A model generated the notes under the pieces. That model worked only from the letters and a program-made list of their open reading frames with translations, was not told the DNA's origin and did not search any database. 64,000 nt of DNA from NCBI GenBank assembly GCA_964641965.1, contig CAZXLD010000006.1:87074-151073 (forward strand), read 5' to 3'. The first letter of the stretch is position 1. Every line of letters starts with the position of its first letter. Below are positions 1 through 8,673 of this stretch, piece by piece. The position numbers and the translations under genes are program-made. This DNA comes from JAJDFU01 sp964641965. Its GTDB lineage: Bacteria > Bacteroidota > Bacteroidia > Chitinophagales > Saprospiraceae.

Positions 1-365
1 GGCTTGCCTGGAAAGGAAGTTCAGTTTCGTTTGGATCTTTTGGTTTAAAATCCATGGAAAGCGGGCGGATTACCAACCGTCAGATTGAAGCGGCTCGTAT
101 TGCAATGACGCGTTACATGAAGCGGGAGGGAAAGGTTTGGATTCGGATTTTTCCGGATAAGCCGATTACAGCGAAGCCCCAGGAAGTGCGGATGGGTAAG
201 GGAAAAGGTGCCCTCGATCATTGGGTAGCTGTAGTAAAGCCCGGCACCATCATGTTTGAATTGGATGGTGTACCTATGGAAGTCGCCCATGAGGCATTGC
301 GATTGGCTGCACAAAAACTGCCCGTCTCAACAAAAACGGTCGTTCGTCCTGATTATCAAGGATAA
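1..365 (+). CDS. rplP: 50S ribosomal protein L16, 5' truncated
   Basis: This is the C-terminal part of L16, a large-subunit protein that helps form the tRNA-binding region near the peptidyl transferase centre. The open frame runs from base 3 without a start codon of its own, so the gene begins before the window. The first residues read LAWKGSSVSFGSFGLK, and then come family stretches such as RQIEAARIAMTRYMKR and RMGKGKGALDHWVA. The ATG at 54 is internal and not the start. It is followed by rpmC after 31 bases, the usual S10-operon order. Identification is secure; only the 5' end is missing. Confidence 0.96.
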   Translation, partial: LAWKGSSVSFGSFGLKSMESGRITNRQIEAARIAMTRYMKREGKVWIRIFPDKPITAKPQEVRMGKGKGALDHWVAVVKPGTIMFELDGVPMEVAHEALRLAAQKLPVSTKTVVRPDYQG

Positions 366-396
366 GCAGGGTCTTTGACAATATAATTGATAGATC

Positions 397-657
397 ATGG
401 CAACAAATAAATATCTGGAACTGCAAGGATTTTCGGATGAAGACCTGGCCAGTGAGTTGACACAAACTGAAATTCAGTACCAGAAGCTAAATTTTGATCA
501 CGCGATCAAAGGTTTAGACAACCCACTAATCCTCCGGGAGGTAAGAAGAGATATAGCTCGGCTGAAGACTGAAATCCGTCGTCGGCAAATAGCCGGTATG
601 AGTGAGGAGCAATTGGCGAATCGAAGTAAAATTCGCGAACGTCGTCGCAGAAAGTAA
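397..657 (+). CDS. rpmC: 50S ribosomal protein L29
   Basis: L29 is a small helical-hairpin protein of the large subunit near the peptide exit tunnel. The 86-residue product has the expected two-helix character, with the central LNFDHAIKGLDNPLILREVRRDIARLKTEIRRR pattern split around NPLILREVRR, and a very basic end (RERRRRK). It is slightly longer than the usual 60-70 residues because of an extended C-terminal tail. Its position between rplP and rpsQ is canonical. Confidence 0.95.
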   Translation: MATNKYLELQGFSDEDLASELTQTEIQYQKLNFDHAIKGLDNPLILREVRRDIARLKTEIRRRQIAGMSEEQLANRSKIRERRRRK

Positions 658-705
658 TTAAGGAATAAATATCTGTTTGGCCAGCAAGCCACAACACAAA
701 GGATA

Positions 706-963
706 ATGGAAGATCAGAAAGCCAAAAAATCGAGAGTCGGCGTGGTGACCAGCAATAAGATGGATAAAACGATTGCTGTTTTGGTTGAGCGGCGCTTGCA
801 GCATCCGATTTACGGAAAATTCGTTAAGAAATCGAAGAAGCTTATTGCTCACGATGAAAGTAATGAGTGTAATATCGGTGATACGGTTCGAATTGAAGAG
901 TCTCGTCCATTGAGCAAGCGTAAACGCTGGCGCCTGGTCGGAATTCTGGAACGGGCCAAGTAA
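706..963 (+). CDS. rpsQ: 30S ribosomal protein S17
   Basis: S17 is a primary 16S rRNA-binding protein with an OB fold. The 85-residue product shows the family signatures GVVTSNKMDKTIAVLVERR and GDTVRIEESRPLSKRKRWRL. Length and place (after rpmC, before rplN) are normal. The start at 706 gives the usual short N-terminal lead-in before the conserved GVV segment. Confidence 0.96.
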   Translation: MEDQKAKKSRVGVVTSNKMDKTIAVLVERRLQHPIYGKFVKKSKKLIAHDESNECNIGDTVRIEESRPLSKRKRWRLVGILERAK

Positions 964-1030
964 AAATTGGGGTTGCCAAAAATTGATTGTTTGATGGCGT
1001 TTATAATCGCCCTCTCAAAAATAAAGAGTC

Positions 1031-1396
1031 ATGATCCAGCAAGAATCCAGATTAAAAGTAGCTGATAACAGCGGTGCCCGAGAAGTATTGTGTATCCGGG
1101 TATTGGGGGGATCTAAGCGTAGATATGCTTCCATTGGAGATACCATAGTGGTTTCCGTTAAGGATGCTTCACCTGGGGGGATCAAGAAAGGTTCGGTCTC
1201 CAAAGCAGTGGTGGTCCGGACTAAAAAAGAGATCCGACGTAAGGACGGGTCCTATATTCGTTTTGATGATAATGCTTGCGTATTGCTGAACAATGCGGAT
1301 GAGCCTAGAGGGACCCGGATTTTTGGCCCTGTGGCTCGGGAATTGCGCGAGCGGGAGTATATGCGTATTGTTTCACTGGCACCGGAAGTGCTTTGA
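1031..1396 (+). CDS. rplN: 50S ribosomal protein L14
   Basis: L14 binds 23S rRNA and forms part of the subunit interface. The 121-residue product begins MIQQESRLKVADNSGARE, the near-universal L14 N-terminus, and contains GDTIVVSVKDASPGG and GTRIFGPVARELRE. Length is exactly typical. It sits 67 bases after rpsQ and 27 bases before rplX in the spc part of the operon. Confidence 0.98.
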   Translation: MIQQESRLKVADNSGAREVLCIRVLGGSKRRYASIGDTIVVSVKDASPGGIKKGSVSKAVVVRTKKEIRRKDGSYIRFDDNACVLLNNADEPRGTRIFGPVARELREREYMRIVSLAPEVL

Positions 1397-1423
1397 TGGG
1401 AATGACCAACAGATAATTTAGTC

Positions 1424-1777
1424 ATGGCAAAGAAGAATATGCAAAAGCGCTTTGCGCCGAAACTGAAAATAAAGAAAGGGGATAAGGTCGTAGTAATTGC
1501 AGGGGCCTATAAGGACAACACCAAATCCAGGGAGGTTTTGGAGGTGTTCCCAGAGAAAAACCGTGCTATTATCGACGGTGTGAACATAGTGAAGAAGCAC
1601 AGTAAGCCTACGCAAGACAGCCCGGGGGGAATTAATGAGGTGCCTGCTCCGATTCACCTGTCTAATCTGATGCTGGTAGACCCCAAATCCGGGGAGCCAA
1701 CTCGAGTAGGCAGGATGCTGGACGAGGATGGTAAAGTGGTGCGTTATTCCAAGAAATCTGGAGAAATAATTAAGTGA
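1424..1777 (+). CDS. rplX: 50S ribosomal protein L24
   Basis: L24 is an assembly-initiator protein with a KOW domain that binds 23S rRNA. The 117-residue product has the KOW signature IKKGDKVVVIAGAYKD near residues 16-31 and the later DGVNIVKKHSKPTQ segment. Its TGA stop shares its last base with the ATG of rplE (TGATG), so the two genes are probably translationally coupled. Confidence 0.96.
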   Translation: MAKKNMQKRFAPKLKIKKGDKVVVIAGAYKDNTKSREVLEVFPEKNRAIIDGVNIVKKHSKPTQDSPGGINEVPAPIHLSNLMLVDPKSGEPTRVGRMLDEDGKVVRYSKKSGEIIK

Positions 1778-2334
1778 TGAGTTACATTCCAACGCTTAAG
1801 AAAAAATATAAGGAAGAGGTAGTTCCAGGCATGATGGAGGAGTTTCAGTACAAGTCTATCATGGAGGTGCCTCGCTTGGTTAAGATTGCTGTCAACCAAG
1901 GAGTTGGTGAAGCCACCCAAGACAAAAAGCTGGTGGATAATGCCTTGAAGGAGATGTCTATCATCGCCGGACAAAAAGCTGTTCCTACCATGGCTAAGAA
2001 GTCGGTATCTAACTTTAAGCTGCGTGAAGGTATGCCTATCGGGGCAAAAGTGACCTTGCGCAATGAGCGCATGTATGAATTTCTGGAACGATTGATCTCT
2101 ACTGCCCTTCCAAGGGTACGTGATTTTAGAGGTATTTCAGACAAGAGTTTTGACGGACGCGGAAATTACTCTCTAGGGATAACCGAGCAGATCATTTTTC
2201 CCGAGATTGACCTGGATAAGGTTAGTAAGATTACCGGAATGGATATCACCTTTGTTACAACAGCAAAGACAGATGCCGAAGCCTTATCCTTGCTGAAGCG
2301 AATGGGGCTTCCGTTTAAAAATCAAAATAACTAA
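1777..2334 (+). CDS. rplE: 50S ribosomal protein L5
   Basis: L5 binds 5S rRNA and contacts P-site tRNA. I place the start at the ATG at 1777, which overlaps the rplX stop by one base. A GTG three bases earlier is in frame but unnecessary. The 185-residue product shows VPRLVKIAVNQGVGEATQ, GAKVTLRNERMYEFLERL and RDFRGISDKSFDGRGNYS, all diagnostic for L5. Length is normal. Confidence 0.97.
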   Translation: MSYIPTLKKKYKEEVVPGMMEEFQYKSIMEVPRLVKIAVNQGVGEATQDKKLVDNALKEMSIIAGQKAVPTMAKKSVSNFKLREGMPIGAKVTLRNERMYEFLERLISTALPRVRDFRGISDKSFDGRGNYSLGITEQIIFPEIDLDKVSKITGMDITFVTTAKTDAEALSLLKRMGLPFKNQNN

Positions 2335-2350
2335 TTGAATCGCATAGATA

Positions 2351-2620
2351 ATGGCCAAGAAATCCATCATAGCCCGAGAAAGGAAAAGACAGAGACTGGT
2401 GGCTAAGTATGCTGAACAGCGCAAGCAACTAAAGGAGGAAGGTCGCTGGGAGGAGCTAGATAAGCTTCCCCGCAATTCCAACCCGATCCGCATGCACAAT
2501 CGGTGCAAGCTTACCGGGCGTCCGAAAGGGTATATGCGGAAGTTTGGCTTATGCCGGGTTAAGTTTCGTGAAATGGCTTTGGAGGGTAAGATCCCAGGTG
2601 TAACCAAAGCAAGCTGGTAA
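2351..2620 (+). CDS. rpsN: 30S ribosomal protein S14, zinc-free long type
   Basis: S14 belongs to the head of the small subunit. The 89-residue product is the long form (MAKKSIIARERKRQRLV at the start, RPKGYMRKFGLCRVKFRE near the end) and lacks the two CxxC pairs of the short zinc-binding form. It lies between rplE and rpsH as expected. The zinc-free type fits the pattern seen in L33 and L36 in this window. Confidence 0.97.
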   Translation: MAKKSIIARERKRQRLVAKYAEQRKQLKEEGRWEELDKLPRNSNPIRMHNRCKLTGRPKGYMRKFGLCRVKFREMALEGKIPGVTKASW

Positions 2621-2689
2621 GAAAGAAGCATGTGTAACAGTCCGATAGGTTCCTGAGGAAAGGAAAACCATTGGGCGAAATCTATAATA

Positions 2690-3097
2690 ATGGCTGTAAC
2701 AGATCCAATAGCTGACTACCTGACCCGCATTCGCAATGCGCAATTGGCAGGTCATCGTATCGTTGAAATCCCGGCTTCCAACTTGAAAAAAAGGATTACT
2801 GAAATCCTTTACGATCAAGGGTTTATCCTGAAATACAAGTTTGAGGAAAAAGCCTCTAAAGGGAAGCAGGACCTTATTCGTGTGGCCCTGAAATATGACC
2901 AGACCAGGAAGCCTGTCATCCAGAAGTTACTCCGCATTAGTAAACCTGGTCTTCGCAAGTATGTTAAAGCAGACCAGCTTCCGAGGGTGATTAATGGTCT
3001 GGGAATCGCTATTGTCTCAACTTCCAAAGGAGTTATGACTTCCAGACAAGCTATGGACGAGAATGTTGGTGGGGAAGTTCTCTGCTACGTGTATTAA
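2690..3097 (+). CDS. rpsH: 30S ribosomal protein S8
   Basis: S8 is a primary 16S rRNA-binding protein and, in model bacteria, the translational repressor of the spc operon. The 135-residue product starts with DPIADYLTRIRNAQLAGH and ends with the conserved block GVMTSRQAMDENVGGEVLCYVY split around SRQAMDENVGGE. Length is typical for Bacteroidota. No repressor-binding structure was identified here. Confidence 0.97.
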   Translation: MAVTDPIADYLTRIRNAQLAGHRIVEIPASNLKKRITEILYDQGFILKYKFEEKASKGKQDLIRVALKYDQTRKPVIQKLLRISKPGLRKYVKADQLPRVINGLGIAIVSTSKGVMTSRQAMDENVGGEVLCYVY

Positions 3098-3126
3098 TTT
3101 ATTGCAACGATCCTAAATTTGCCAAG

Positions 3127-3678
3127 ATGTCACGGATAGGAAAAGCGCCCATTACCATCCCCAAAGGAGTGGAGATCGAAATAAGCAAAGGAAATCTGGT
3201 AACCGTCAAGGGGCCAAAAGGGACACTTACTCAGCAGATTGATCCTGATTTGGAGTTGGAAGTTAATGATGGTGAATTAGAGATTAAACGACCAACGGAG
3301 CAAATTCGGCATAGGTCTATGCATGGTTTGTACAGGTCGTTGGTAGCCAATATGGTAGAAGGCGTTAGCAATGGCTTCGTAAAAGAGTTGGAGTTGGTGG
3401 GTGTAGGCTATCGGGCATCCAATACGGGTCAGTTACTTGAACTTACGGTTGGGTATTCTCACCCGATCATGTTTGCACTACCTGCGGAAGTGAAGTTGAC
3501 GACGCAGACGGAAAAAGGGAAGAGCCCGTTAATCCGTTTGGAAAGTATTGACAAACAATTACTCGGCCAGGTGGCTGCTAAAATTCGTTCTTTCCGGAAG
3601 CCGGAACCCTACAAAGGGAAAGGTATTCGGTTTGTCGGAGAAGAGATTAGACGGAAGGCCGGTAAAACTGCTGGTTAA
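3127..3678 (+). CDS. rplF: 50S ribosomal protein L6
   Basis: L6 sits near the factor-binding site of the large subunit. The 183-residue product starts MSRIGKAPITIPKGVEI and ends with the signature PEPYKGKGIRFVGEEIRRK plus KAGKTAG, both typical of L6. It is followed by an unusually long 138-base spacer before rplR for this operon. I see no gene in that spacer. Confidence 0.98.
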   Translation: MSRIGKAPITIPKGVEIEISKGNLVTVKGPKGTLTQQIDPDLELEVNDGELEIKRPTEQIRHRSMHGLYRSLVANMVEGVSNGFVKELELVGVGYRASNTGQLLELTVGYSHPIMFALPAEVKLTTQTEKGKSPLIRLESIDKQLLGQVAAKIRSFRKPEPYKGKGIRFVGEEIRRKAGKTAG

Positions 3679-3816
3679 GCATTGTCCGAGTTTCTGGTTA
3701 GCTTACTGGAAAATAAGTGTTTTGTCACCGGGAATAGAAAAGGATACCAAAAAATAGAACTAGCCTTGGGATGGATTGAAAAAGCATCCTTCACTAAGGT
3801 GAAAAGGTAATGTAAG

Positions 3817-4170
3817 ATGGCATTTAGCAAGTTAAAGAGAAGAAAACGGATCCAGCAACGGGTCAAAAAGAAAGTCCGTGGTACGGCTGATCGCCCCAGG
3901 CTGAATGTGTTCCGTTCTAACCGGTTCATCTACTGCCAGCTGATCGACGACCACGCAGGGCATACGATAGCTGCTGCTGACTCCCGGGAAGAGGGTGTCC
4001 CCAAGAATGGGAATAAAATTGATCAAGCTAAAGAAGTGGGCAAATTGATCGCAGAGCGAGCCCAGGCAAGTAAAATTGAACAGGTGGTTTTTGATCGAGG
4101 TGGAAATTTGTACCACGGTCGGGTAAAAGCACTAGCTGATGGTGCTCGTGAAGGCGGCCTAAAATTCTAA
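3817..4170 (+). CDS. rplR: 50S ribosomal protein L18
   Basis: L18 binds 5S rRNA together with L5. The 117-residue product has the family pattern RIQQRVKKKVRGTADRPRLN, VFRSNRFIYCQLIDD and the C-terminal FDRGGNLYHGRVKALADGAR followed by EGGLKF. The length matches the bacterial norm. It is 18 bases upstream of rpsE. Confidence 0.97.
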   Translation: MAFSKLKRRKRIQQRVKKKVRGTADRPRLNVFRSNRFIYCQLIDDHAGHTIAAADSREEGVPKNGNKIDQAKEVGKLIAERAQASKIEQVVFDRGGNLYHGRVKALADGAREGGLKF

Positions 4171-4188
4171 TTGAATAATTAATACGCA

Positions 4189-4713
4189 ATGGCTAAGAAA
4201 GGCGGTAACAATAATAGAGTTAAACCTGCAGAAACCGAACTCAAGGAAAAATTGGTTAGCCTTAACCGGGTGGCCAAAGTGACCAAAGGTGGGCGAACAT
4301 TTAGCTTTGCTGCGGTAGTCGTGGTAGGAGATAGTGAAGGTACTGTTGGTCACGGATTGGGCAAGGCCCGAGATGTTTCCGAAGCAATTGCTAAGGCTGT
4401 AGATGACGCCAAGAAGAATTTGGTCAAAGTGCCGCTGCATAAAGGAACTATTCCACATGAACAGCGCGGAAAGTACGGTGCTGGAAAAGTGCTGATCAAG
4501 CCTGCCGCAGAAGGTACAGGTGTGATTGCCGGTGGTGCCATGCGTGCGGTCTTGGAATTTGCAGGTATCCAGAATGTATTGGCTAAGTCTATGGGTTCTT
4601 CCAACCCACATAATGTAATCAAAGCCACTATGGATGCGCTAAGTAAGTTGCGGAGCCCTATGGAAATCGCCCGTTTGCGAAGGATCCCTATGGAAAAGGT
4701 ATTTAATGGCTAA
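4189..4713 (+). CDS. rpsE: 30S ribosomal protein S5
   Basis: S5 acts in decoding accuracy and mRNA entry. The 174-residue product shows the double-stranded RNA-binding segment RVAKVTKGGRTFSFAAVVVV and the fold-2 signature GTGVIAGGAMRAVLEFAGI. The C-terminus lies within normal limits. It is followed by the short rpmD gene, as in most bacteria. Confidence 0.98.
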   Translation: MAKKGGNNNRVKPAETELKEKLVSLNRVAKVTKGGRTFSFAAVVVVGDSEGTVGHGLGKARDVSEAIAKAVDDAKKNLVKVPLHKGTIPHEQRGKYGAGKVLIKPAAEGTGVIAGGAMRAVLEFAGIQNVLAKSMGSSNPHNVIKATMDALSKLRSPMEIARLRRIPMEKVFNG

Positions 4714-4761
4714 TCCGGCAAGTTTTGCCTTGCAGGTGAAACTGGAAAATGGTTTGTAGCA

Positions 4762-4941
4762 ATGGAAAAGATCAAAGTAACCCAGATCAAGAGTATCATT
4801 GACCGTCCGCAGAGGCAGAAAGATACTATCAAGGCGTTGGGGCTGAAAAAAATCAACCAATGCGTAGTGGTGGAAGCGAGTCCACAAATCTTGGGTATGG
4901 TGAATAAGGTGAGTCATTTGGTAACTGTGGAAAAAGCATAA
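4762..4941 (+). CDS. rpmD: 50S ribosomal protein L30
   Basis: This short gene encodes a 59-residue protein reading MEKIKVTQIKSIIDRPQRQK, then DTIKALGLKKINQCVVVE and MVNKVSHLVTVEKA. That is the full L30 pattern (KVTQIKS...I.RP..Q..T..ALGL.K). L30 lies on the solvent side of the large subunit. It is placed between rpsE and rplO as expected. The start ATG at 4762 and stop TAA at 4939-4941 were read directly. Confidence 0.95.
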   Translation: MEKIKVTQIKSIIDRPQRQKDTIKALGLKKINQCVVVEASPQILGMVNKVSHLVTVEKA

Positions 4942-5040
4942 ATCCAGTCCTGGAAAAGTTGGATTCGTCCATTTTCTGGTTATATTCTGCTCTTTCGGAC
5001 TTGTTGATTAATCGTTTACACTCCCAGAAAGAATTATACA

Positions 5041-5487
5041 ATGGAACTGCATAATCTAAAGCCTGCTTCAGGAGCAGTTAAGAAGCGAAAAAGAATTGCC
5101 AGAGGTCAAGGATCTGGCAAAGGTGGTACGTCTACCCGTGGGCACAAGGGAGCTCGTTCTCGGTCCGGTTTCAAAGAAAAGCGCCATTTCGAAGGTGGTC
5201 AAATGCCGCTTCAAATGCGTTTACCCAAGCGAGGATTCAAAAATCCTAATCGAAAATCATTTGTCCCGATCAACCTTGAGCGCTTGCAAAGCATTTCTGA
5301 TAAGTACAAGCTAGAGGAGATTAACCCGGAAGCATTGGTACAACATAATATTGTTGGCAAAAATGACCGGATTAAAATCTTGGCTACTGGCGAACTTACA
5401 GTCAAGCTGAATATTAAGGCACATGCAATTTCAGCCGCAGCTAAAGATGCGATTGAGAAAGCAGGAGGAACCATCGAACTCGTATAA
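5041..5487 (+). CDS. rplO: 50S ribosomal protein L15
   Basis: L15 is a late assembly protein of the large subunit. The 148-residue product begins MELHNLKPASGAVKKRKR and contains GQGSGKGGTSTRGHKGARSR and FEGGQMPLQMRLPKRGF, which are diagnostic. Length is normal. It precedes secY by 9 bases, so the two are likely coupled. Confidence 0.98.
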   Translation: MELHNLKPASGAVKKRKRIARGQGSGKGGTSTRGHKGARSRSGFKEKRHFEGGQMPLQMRLPKRGFKNPNRKSFVPINLERLQSISDKYKLEEINPEALVQHNIVGKNDRIKILATGELTVKLNIKAHAISAAAKDAIEKAGGTIELV

Positions 5488-5496
5488 TCCTGACGA

Positions 5497-6861
5497 ATGA
5501 AAAACTTCATCACCACACTTCAGAATATTTGGAAGATCAAGGAGCTTCGAAACCGGATCTTGTTTACGCTGGCTATGCTCTTTGTATACCGATTTGGTTC
5601 TTATGTGGTTTTGCCCGGTGTCATGCCGTCCGTGTTGAAAGGAGCAACCAACTCCGGCAATGCAAATGACCTGATGGGGTTGATCAACATCTTTACCGGT
5701 GGCGCTTTTTCGAATGCAGCAGTATTTGCGTTGGGTATTATGCCCTACATTACCGCATCGATCATCATTCAGTTGCTTGGATTTGCGGTCCCTTATTTTC
5801 AGAGGCTTCAGCAGCGTGAAGGAGAGTCTGGAAGAAAAAAATTAAATCAAATTACCCGCTTGCTAACCGTAGCCATTACCCTCGTTCAAGGGGGTGGGTA
5901 TCTTACGTATATCAATTCTCAAGGAGCTATCCATCCTGACATTCCAATGGGGATTTTCTGGATCAGTAACATTATCATCTTGTCTACAGGTACGGTTTTT
6001 GCCATGTGGCTGGGTGAGCGTATTACGGACAAGGGAATTGGAAATGGTGTTTCCCTTTTGATCACCGTAGGTATTATAGCAACGCTTCCCCAAGCCTTGA
6101 TCTTTGAATTGCAATCCCAATTCACCACCAATGGTCCACTCATTTTTGTTATTGAGCTGGCAGCTTTATTCTTTGTAGTAATGGCAACTGTCCTGATCGT
6201 ACAGGGCGTTCGTAAAATCCCTATTCAGTTTGCCAAAAGAATGGTTGGAAGGTCCGGATCAAATATCCCTCAGGCGGGGGTTCGTGATTACATTCCATTA
6301 AAAGTTAATGCAGCGGGTGTAATGCCCATCATCTTTGCTCAGGCGTTGATGTTTTTGCCGGCAACTGTTGCACAATTCGTTGGGGGAGCCGATGTGCAAG
6401 CTTCCGGGATACTGAGAGCACTTAATGATTTTACCTCAGTTCCATATAACATTATATACTTCCTTCTGGTGGTCTTGTTCACCTATGTATATACTGCTCT
6501 TTTGGTCAATCCTCAGAATTACGCGGAATACTTAAAGCGGCAGAATGCATTCATTCCGGGTATCAAGCCGGGTAAAGCGACTGCAGAGTTTATTGACGCC
6601 ACCACCACTAAAATTACGCTTCCAGGCTCTATATTCCTGGGCTTGATATCCATCCTACCTGCATTTGCTGCTGCTGCGGGAGTTAACATTCAATTTGCCA
6701 TGTTTTTCGGGGGAACTTCCCTACTCATCCTGGTGGCAGTGGTGTTAGATACACTACAGCAAATTGAAAGTCATCTGCTCATGCGCCGTTATGATGGATT
6801 GGTAAAATCCGGACGGATTCAAGGAAGGAGCCGAGTACAAGGTATTGGAGCCAACATGTAA
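5497..6861 (+). CDS. secY: Preprotein translocase subunit SecY
   Basis: SecY forms the channel of the general protein secretion system in the inner membrane. The 454-residue product has about ten hydrophobic spans. Family landmarks are the N-terminal IWKIKELRNRILFTLAMLFV, the plug-region FTGGAFSNAAVFALGIMPYI and the cytoplasmic RRYDGLVKSGRIQGRS near the end. Its place after rplO is canonical. Cargo of the T9SS encoded later in the window must first cross the inner membrane through Sec. Confidence 0.98.
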   Translation: MKNFITTLQNIWKIKELRNRILFTLAMLFVYRFGSYVVLPGVMPSVLKGATNSGNANDLMGLINIFTGGAFSNAAVFALGIMPYITASIIIQLLGFAVPYFQRLQQREGESGRKKLNQITRLLTVAITLVQGGGYLTYINSQGAIHPDIPMGIFWISNIIILSTGTVFAMWLGERITDKGIGNGVSLLITVGIIATLPQALIFELQSQFTTNGPLIFVIELAALFFVVMATVLIVQGVRKIPIQFAKRMVGRSGSNIPQAGVRDYIPLKVNAAGVMPIIFAQALMFLPATVAQFVGGADVQASGILRALNDFTSVPYNIIYFLLVVLFTYVYTALLVNPQNYAEYLKRQNAFIPGIKPGKATAEFIDATTTKITLPGSIFLGLISILPAFAAAAGVNIQFAMFFGGTSLLILVAVVLDTLQQIESHLLMRRYDGLVKSGRIQGRSRVQGIGANM

Positions 6862-6909
6862 AGCTGGTTTTCCGAGTAGGTATTGAAACTCCAGCTATAA
6901 AGAAAAAAC

Positions 6910-7740
6910 ATGATCTATTACAAAACGGACGAAGAAATTGAACTTATTCGGCAAAGCTGCCTGCTGGTGTGCAAGGCTTTGACCCGGGTAGCTGAAATGA
7001 TCCGTCCCGGTATCAGCGGTTCTACAATTGACCGAGCTGCTGAGGAGGTAATCTTGGATCATGGTGCCAAACCTGCTTTTAAGGGTTACAATGGTTTTCC
7101 CGCGACTCTTTGCGTTTCAGTTAATCAGCAAGTCGTTCACGGTATTCCAACCGAGGATCAGATTTTCAAAGAAGGTGACCTGATCTCGGTAGATTGTGGT
7201 GTGTTTATGAATGGTTTTCATGGAGACTCTGCCTATACCTTTCCTTTGGGGGAAGTGAGCGATCAGGTCATGGACCTGTGCGAAGTCACCAAATCATCTT
7301 TGTACCGTGGGATCGAAAAAGCCCAGTCAGGCAATCGACTGGGTGATATTAGTTTTGCCATTCAATCCTACGTTGAAAAAATACATGGGTATAGCATCGT
7401 AAGGGAGTTGGTCGGGCACGGAATCGGCAGAAATCTGCACGAACCACCTGAAGTACCCAATTACGGGCGCCGAGGCCGAGGTATTAAGCTCCGGGAAGGG
7501 CTGGTTATTGCTATTGAACCTATGGTCAATCAGGGCAGGCGCGATGTACGAACTGCAAAAGATGGATGGACTGTATTTGCTAAAGATCAAAAGCCATCTG
7601 CTCATTATGAGCATTCAGTGGCAGTTCGGGAAGGTAAAGCAGATCTATTGTCTGATCATAGGGGGATTGAAGCTGCAATCCTCAAGAATGATAATGTGCG
7701 TTCGGTTGCGCTCAAAGAGACCGTACCCCAAGGGAGTTGA
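6910..7740 (+). CDS. map: Methionine aminopeptidase, type I
   Basis: The enzyme removes the initiator methionine from new proteins and needs two metal ions. The 276-residue product carries the type I signature: VHGIPTEDQ with the substrate-binding His, then ligands in ISVDCGVFMNGFHGDSAYTF (two Asp), VGHGIGRNLHEPP (His) and VIAIEPMV (Glu). The last Glu ligand lies in the segment HYEHSVAV. There is a short extra C-terminal tail of about 20 residues. It lies between secY and infA, a common order. Confidence 0.97.
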   Translation: MIYYKTDEEIELIRQSCLLVCKALTRVAEMIRPGISGSTIDRAAEEVILDHGAKPAFKGYNGFPATLCVSVNQQVVHGIPTEDQIFKEGDLISVDCGVFMNGFHGDSAYTFPLGEVSDQVMDLCEVTKSSLYRGIEKAQSGNRLGDISFAIQSYVEKIHGYSIVRELVGHGIGRNLHEPPEVPNYGRRGRGIKLREGLVIAIEPMVNQGRRDVRTAKDGWTVFAKDQKPSAHYEHSVAVREGKADLLSDHRGIEAAILKNDNVRSVALKETVPQGS

Positions 7741-7773
7741 TCACATCCTTCTCTAGAATTTCGGTTAAATGCA

Positions 7774-7803
7774 TTGGCGAGGTTATATTTTTTTGTATCT
7801 TTG
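7774..7803 (+). promoter_or_regulatory. Bacteroidota-type promoter upstream of infA
   Basis: A -33-like TTGG at 7774 is followed after 19 bases by TATCTTTG (7796-7803), an exact match to the TAnnTTTG -7 box used by the Bacteroidota primary sigma factor. It ends 18 bases before the infA start. It would give infA and the following alpha-operon genes transcription independent of the upstream spc genes. Confidence 0.7.
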
Positions 7804-7821
7804 CCCACCGAAATTTAATCT

Positions 7822-8040
7822 ATGGGTAAAAAGAACCTGATCAAACAAGACGGCATTATTGAAGAAGCACTTTCCAACGCCATGTTTCGAGTACGCCTGG
7901 AAAATGATCATCAAATAGTAGCTACTATATCTGGTAAAATGCGGATGAATTACATCCGGATCCTTCCGGGAGACAAGGTAGCTGTAGAAATGTCGCCTTA
8001 CGATCTGACCCGTGGAAGGATCATTTATCGGTATAAGTAA
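7822..8040 (+). CDS. infA: Translation initiation factor IF-1
   Basis: IF-1 is a small OB-fold protein that occupies the ribosomal A site during initiation. The 72-residue product has the near-universal pattern KQDGIIEEALSNAMFRVRL, GKMRMNYIRILPGDKV and VEMSPYDLTRGRIIYRYK. Length is exact. It follows its own promoter and precedes rpmJ by 25 bases. Confidence 0.98.
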   Translation: MGKKNLIKQDGIIEEALSNAMFRVRLENDHQIVATISGKMRMNYIRILPGDKVAVEMSPYDLTRGRIIYRYK

Positions 8041-8065
8041 GGCCTGAAACGTCAAACTATAAAGC

Positions 8066-8182
8066 ATGAAAGTTAGAGCATCAATCAAGAAGCGTTCGGC
8101 AGATTGCAAGATCGTTCGCAGGAAAGGAAAAGTGTACATCATTAATAAGAAAAATCCCAAGCTCAAGCAGCGTCAGGGATAA
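8066..8182 (+). CDS. rpmJ: 50S ribosomal protein L36, zinc-free type
   Basis: The 38-residue product starts MKVRASIKKRSADCKIVRRK and ends KNPKLKQRQG, an unmistakable L36. Of the four zinc ligands of the classical form (C-x2-C...C-x4-H) only one Cys remains, at residue 14. The others are Ser, Asn and Leu, so this is a form that should not bind zinc. Start and stop were read directly from the sequence. Confidence 0.95.
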   Translation: MKVRASIKKRSADCKIVRRKGKVYIINKKNPKLKQRQG

Positions 8183-8254
8183 TTTTTTGATTGCCAAATC
8201 GGACCTCTGTTTAAAGGACAAGTCTGTAGGGGCAAACCAAATTTTATCTAGAAT

Positions 8255-8632
8255 ATGGCACGTATTGCAGGTGTAGATTTGCCTAGAAACAAGAGAGGCG
8301 TCATTAGTTTGACCTACATATATGGTATTGGTCCTACCAGCGCCAAGGAAATTCTGGCGGCTGCAGGTGTGGATGAGGATACACGCGTGCAGGACTGGAC
8401 GGATGAAAATATCCGCCAGATCTCCGGGATGATTAACGACGAGTTTCGGGTGGAAGGGCAACTTCGATCTGAAGTACAGTTGAATGTCAAGCGTCTCATG
8501 GATATTGGATGCTATCGCGGCCTTCGTCATCGCCGAGGTCTTCCTGTTCGTGGTCAGCGCACACGTACGAATGCCCGTACTCGTAAAGGGAAGCGTAAGA
8601 CTGTTGCAAACAAGAAAAAAGTAACTAAGTAG
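8255..8632 (+). CDS. rpsM: 30S ribosomal protein S13
   Basis: S13 contacts the large subunit and P-site tRNA. The 125-residue product begins MARIAGVDLPRNKRGVISLT and has the conserved C-terminal block RHRRGLPVRGQRTRTNARTR followed by KGKRKTVANKKK. Length is typical. It follows rpmJ by 72 bases and is followed by rpsK. Confidence 0.98.
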   Translation: MARIAGVDLPRNKRGVISLTYIYGIGPTSAKEILAAAGVDEDTRVQDWTDENIRQISGMINDEFRVEGQLRSEVQLNVKRLMDIGCYRGLRHRRGLPVRGQRTRTNARTRKGKRKTVANKKKVTK

Positions 8633-8673
8633 ATATACTGGGAATCCTGCATTCCGGCAAATGAAACTTTGAT

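Noticed and set aside
1418..1792. 124-residue minus-strand frame over rplX
   Set aside because: Antisense shadow of a secure ribosomal protein gene; no family resemblance.
3679..3816. A missed small gene in the rplF-rplR spacer
   Set aside because: The only frame present is the out-of-frame continuation from within rplF and has no protein-like features.
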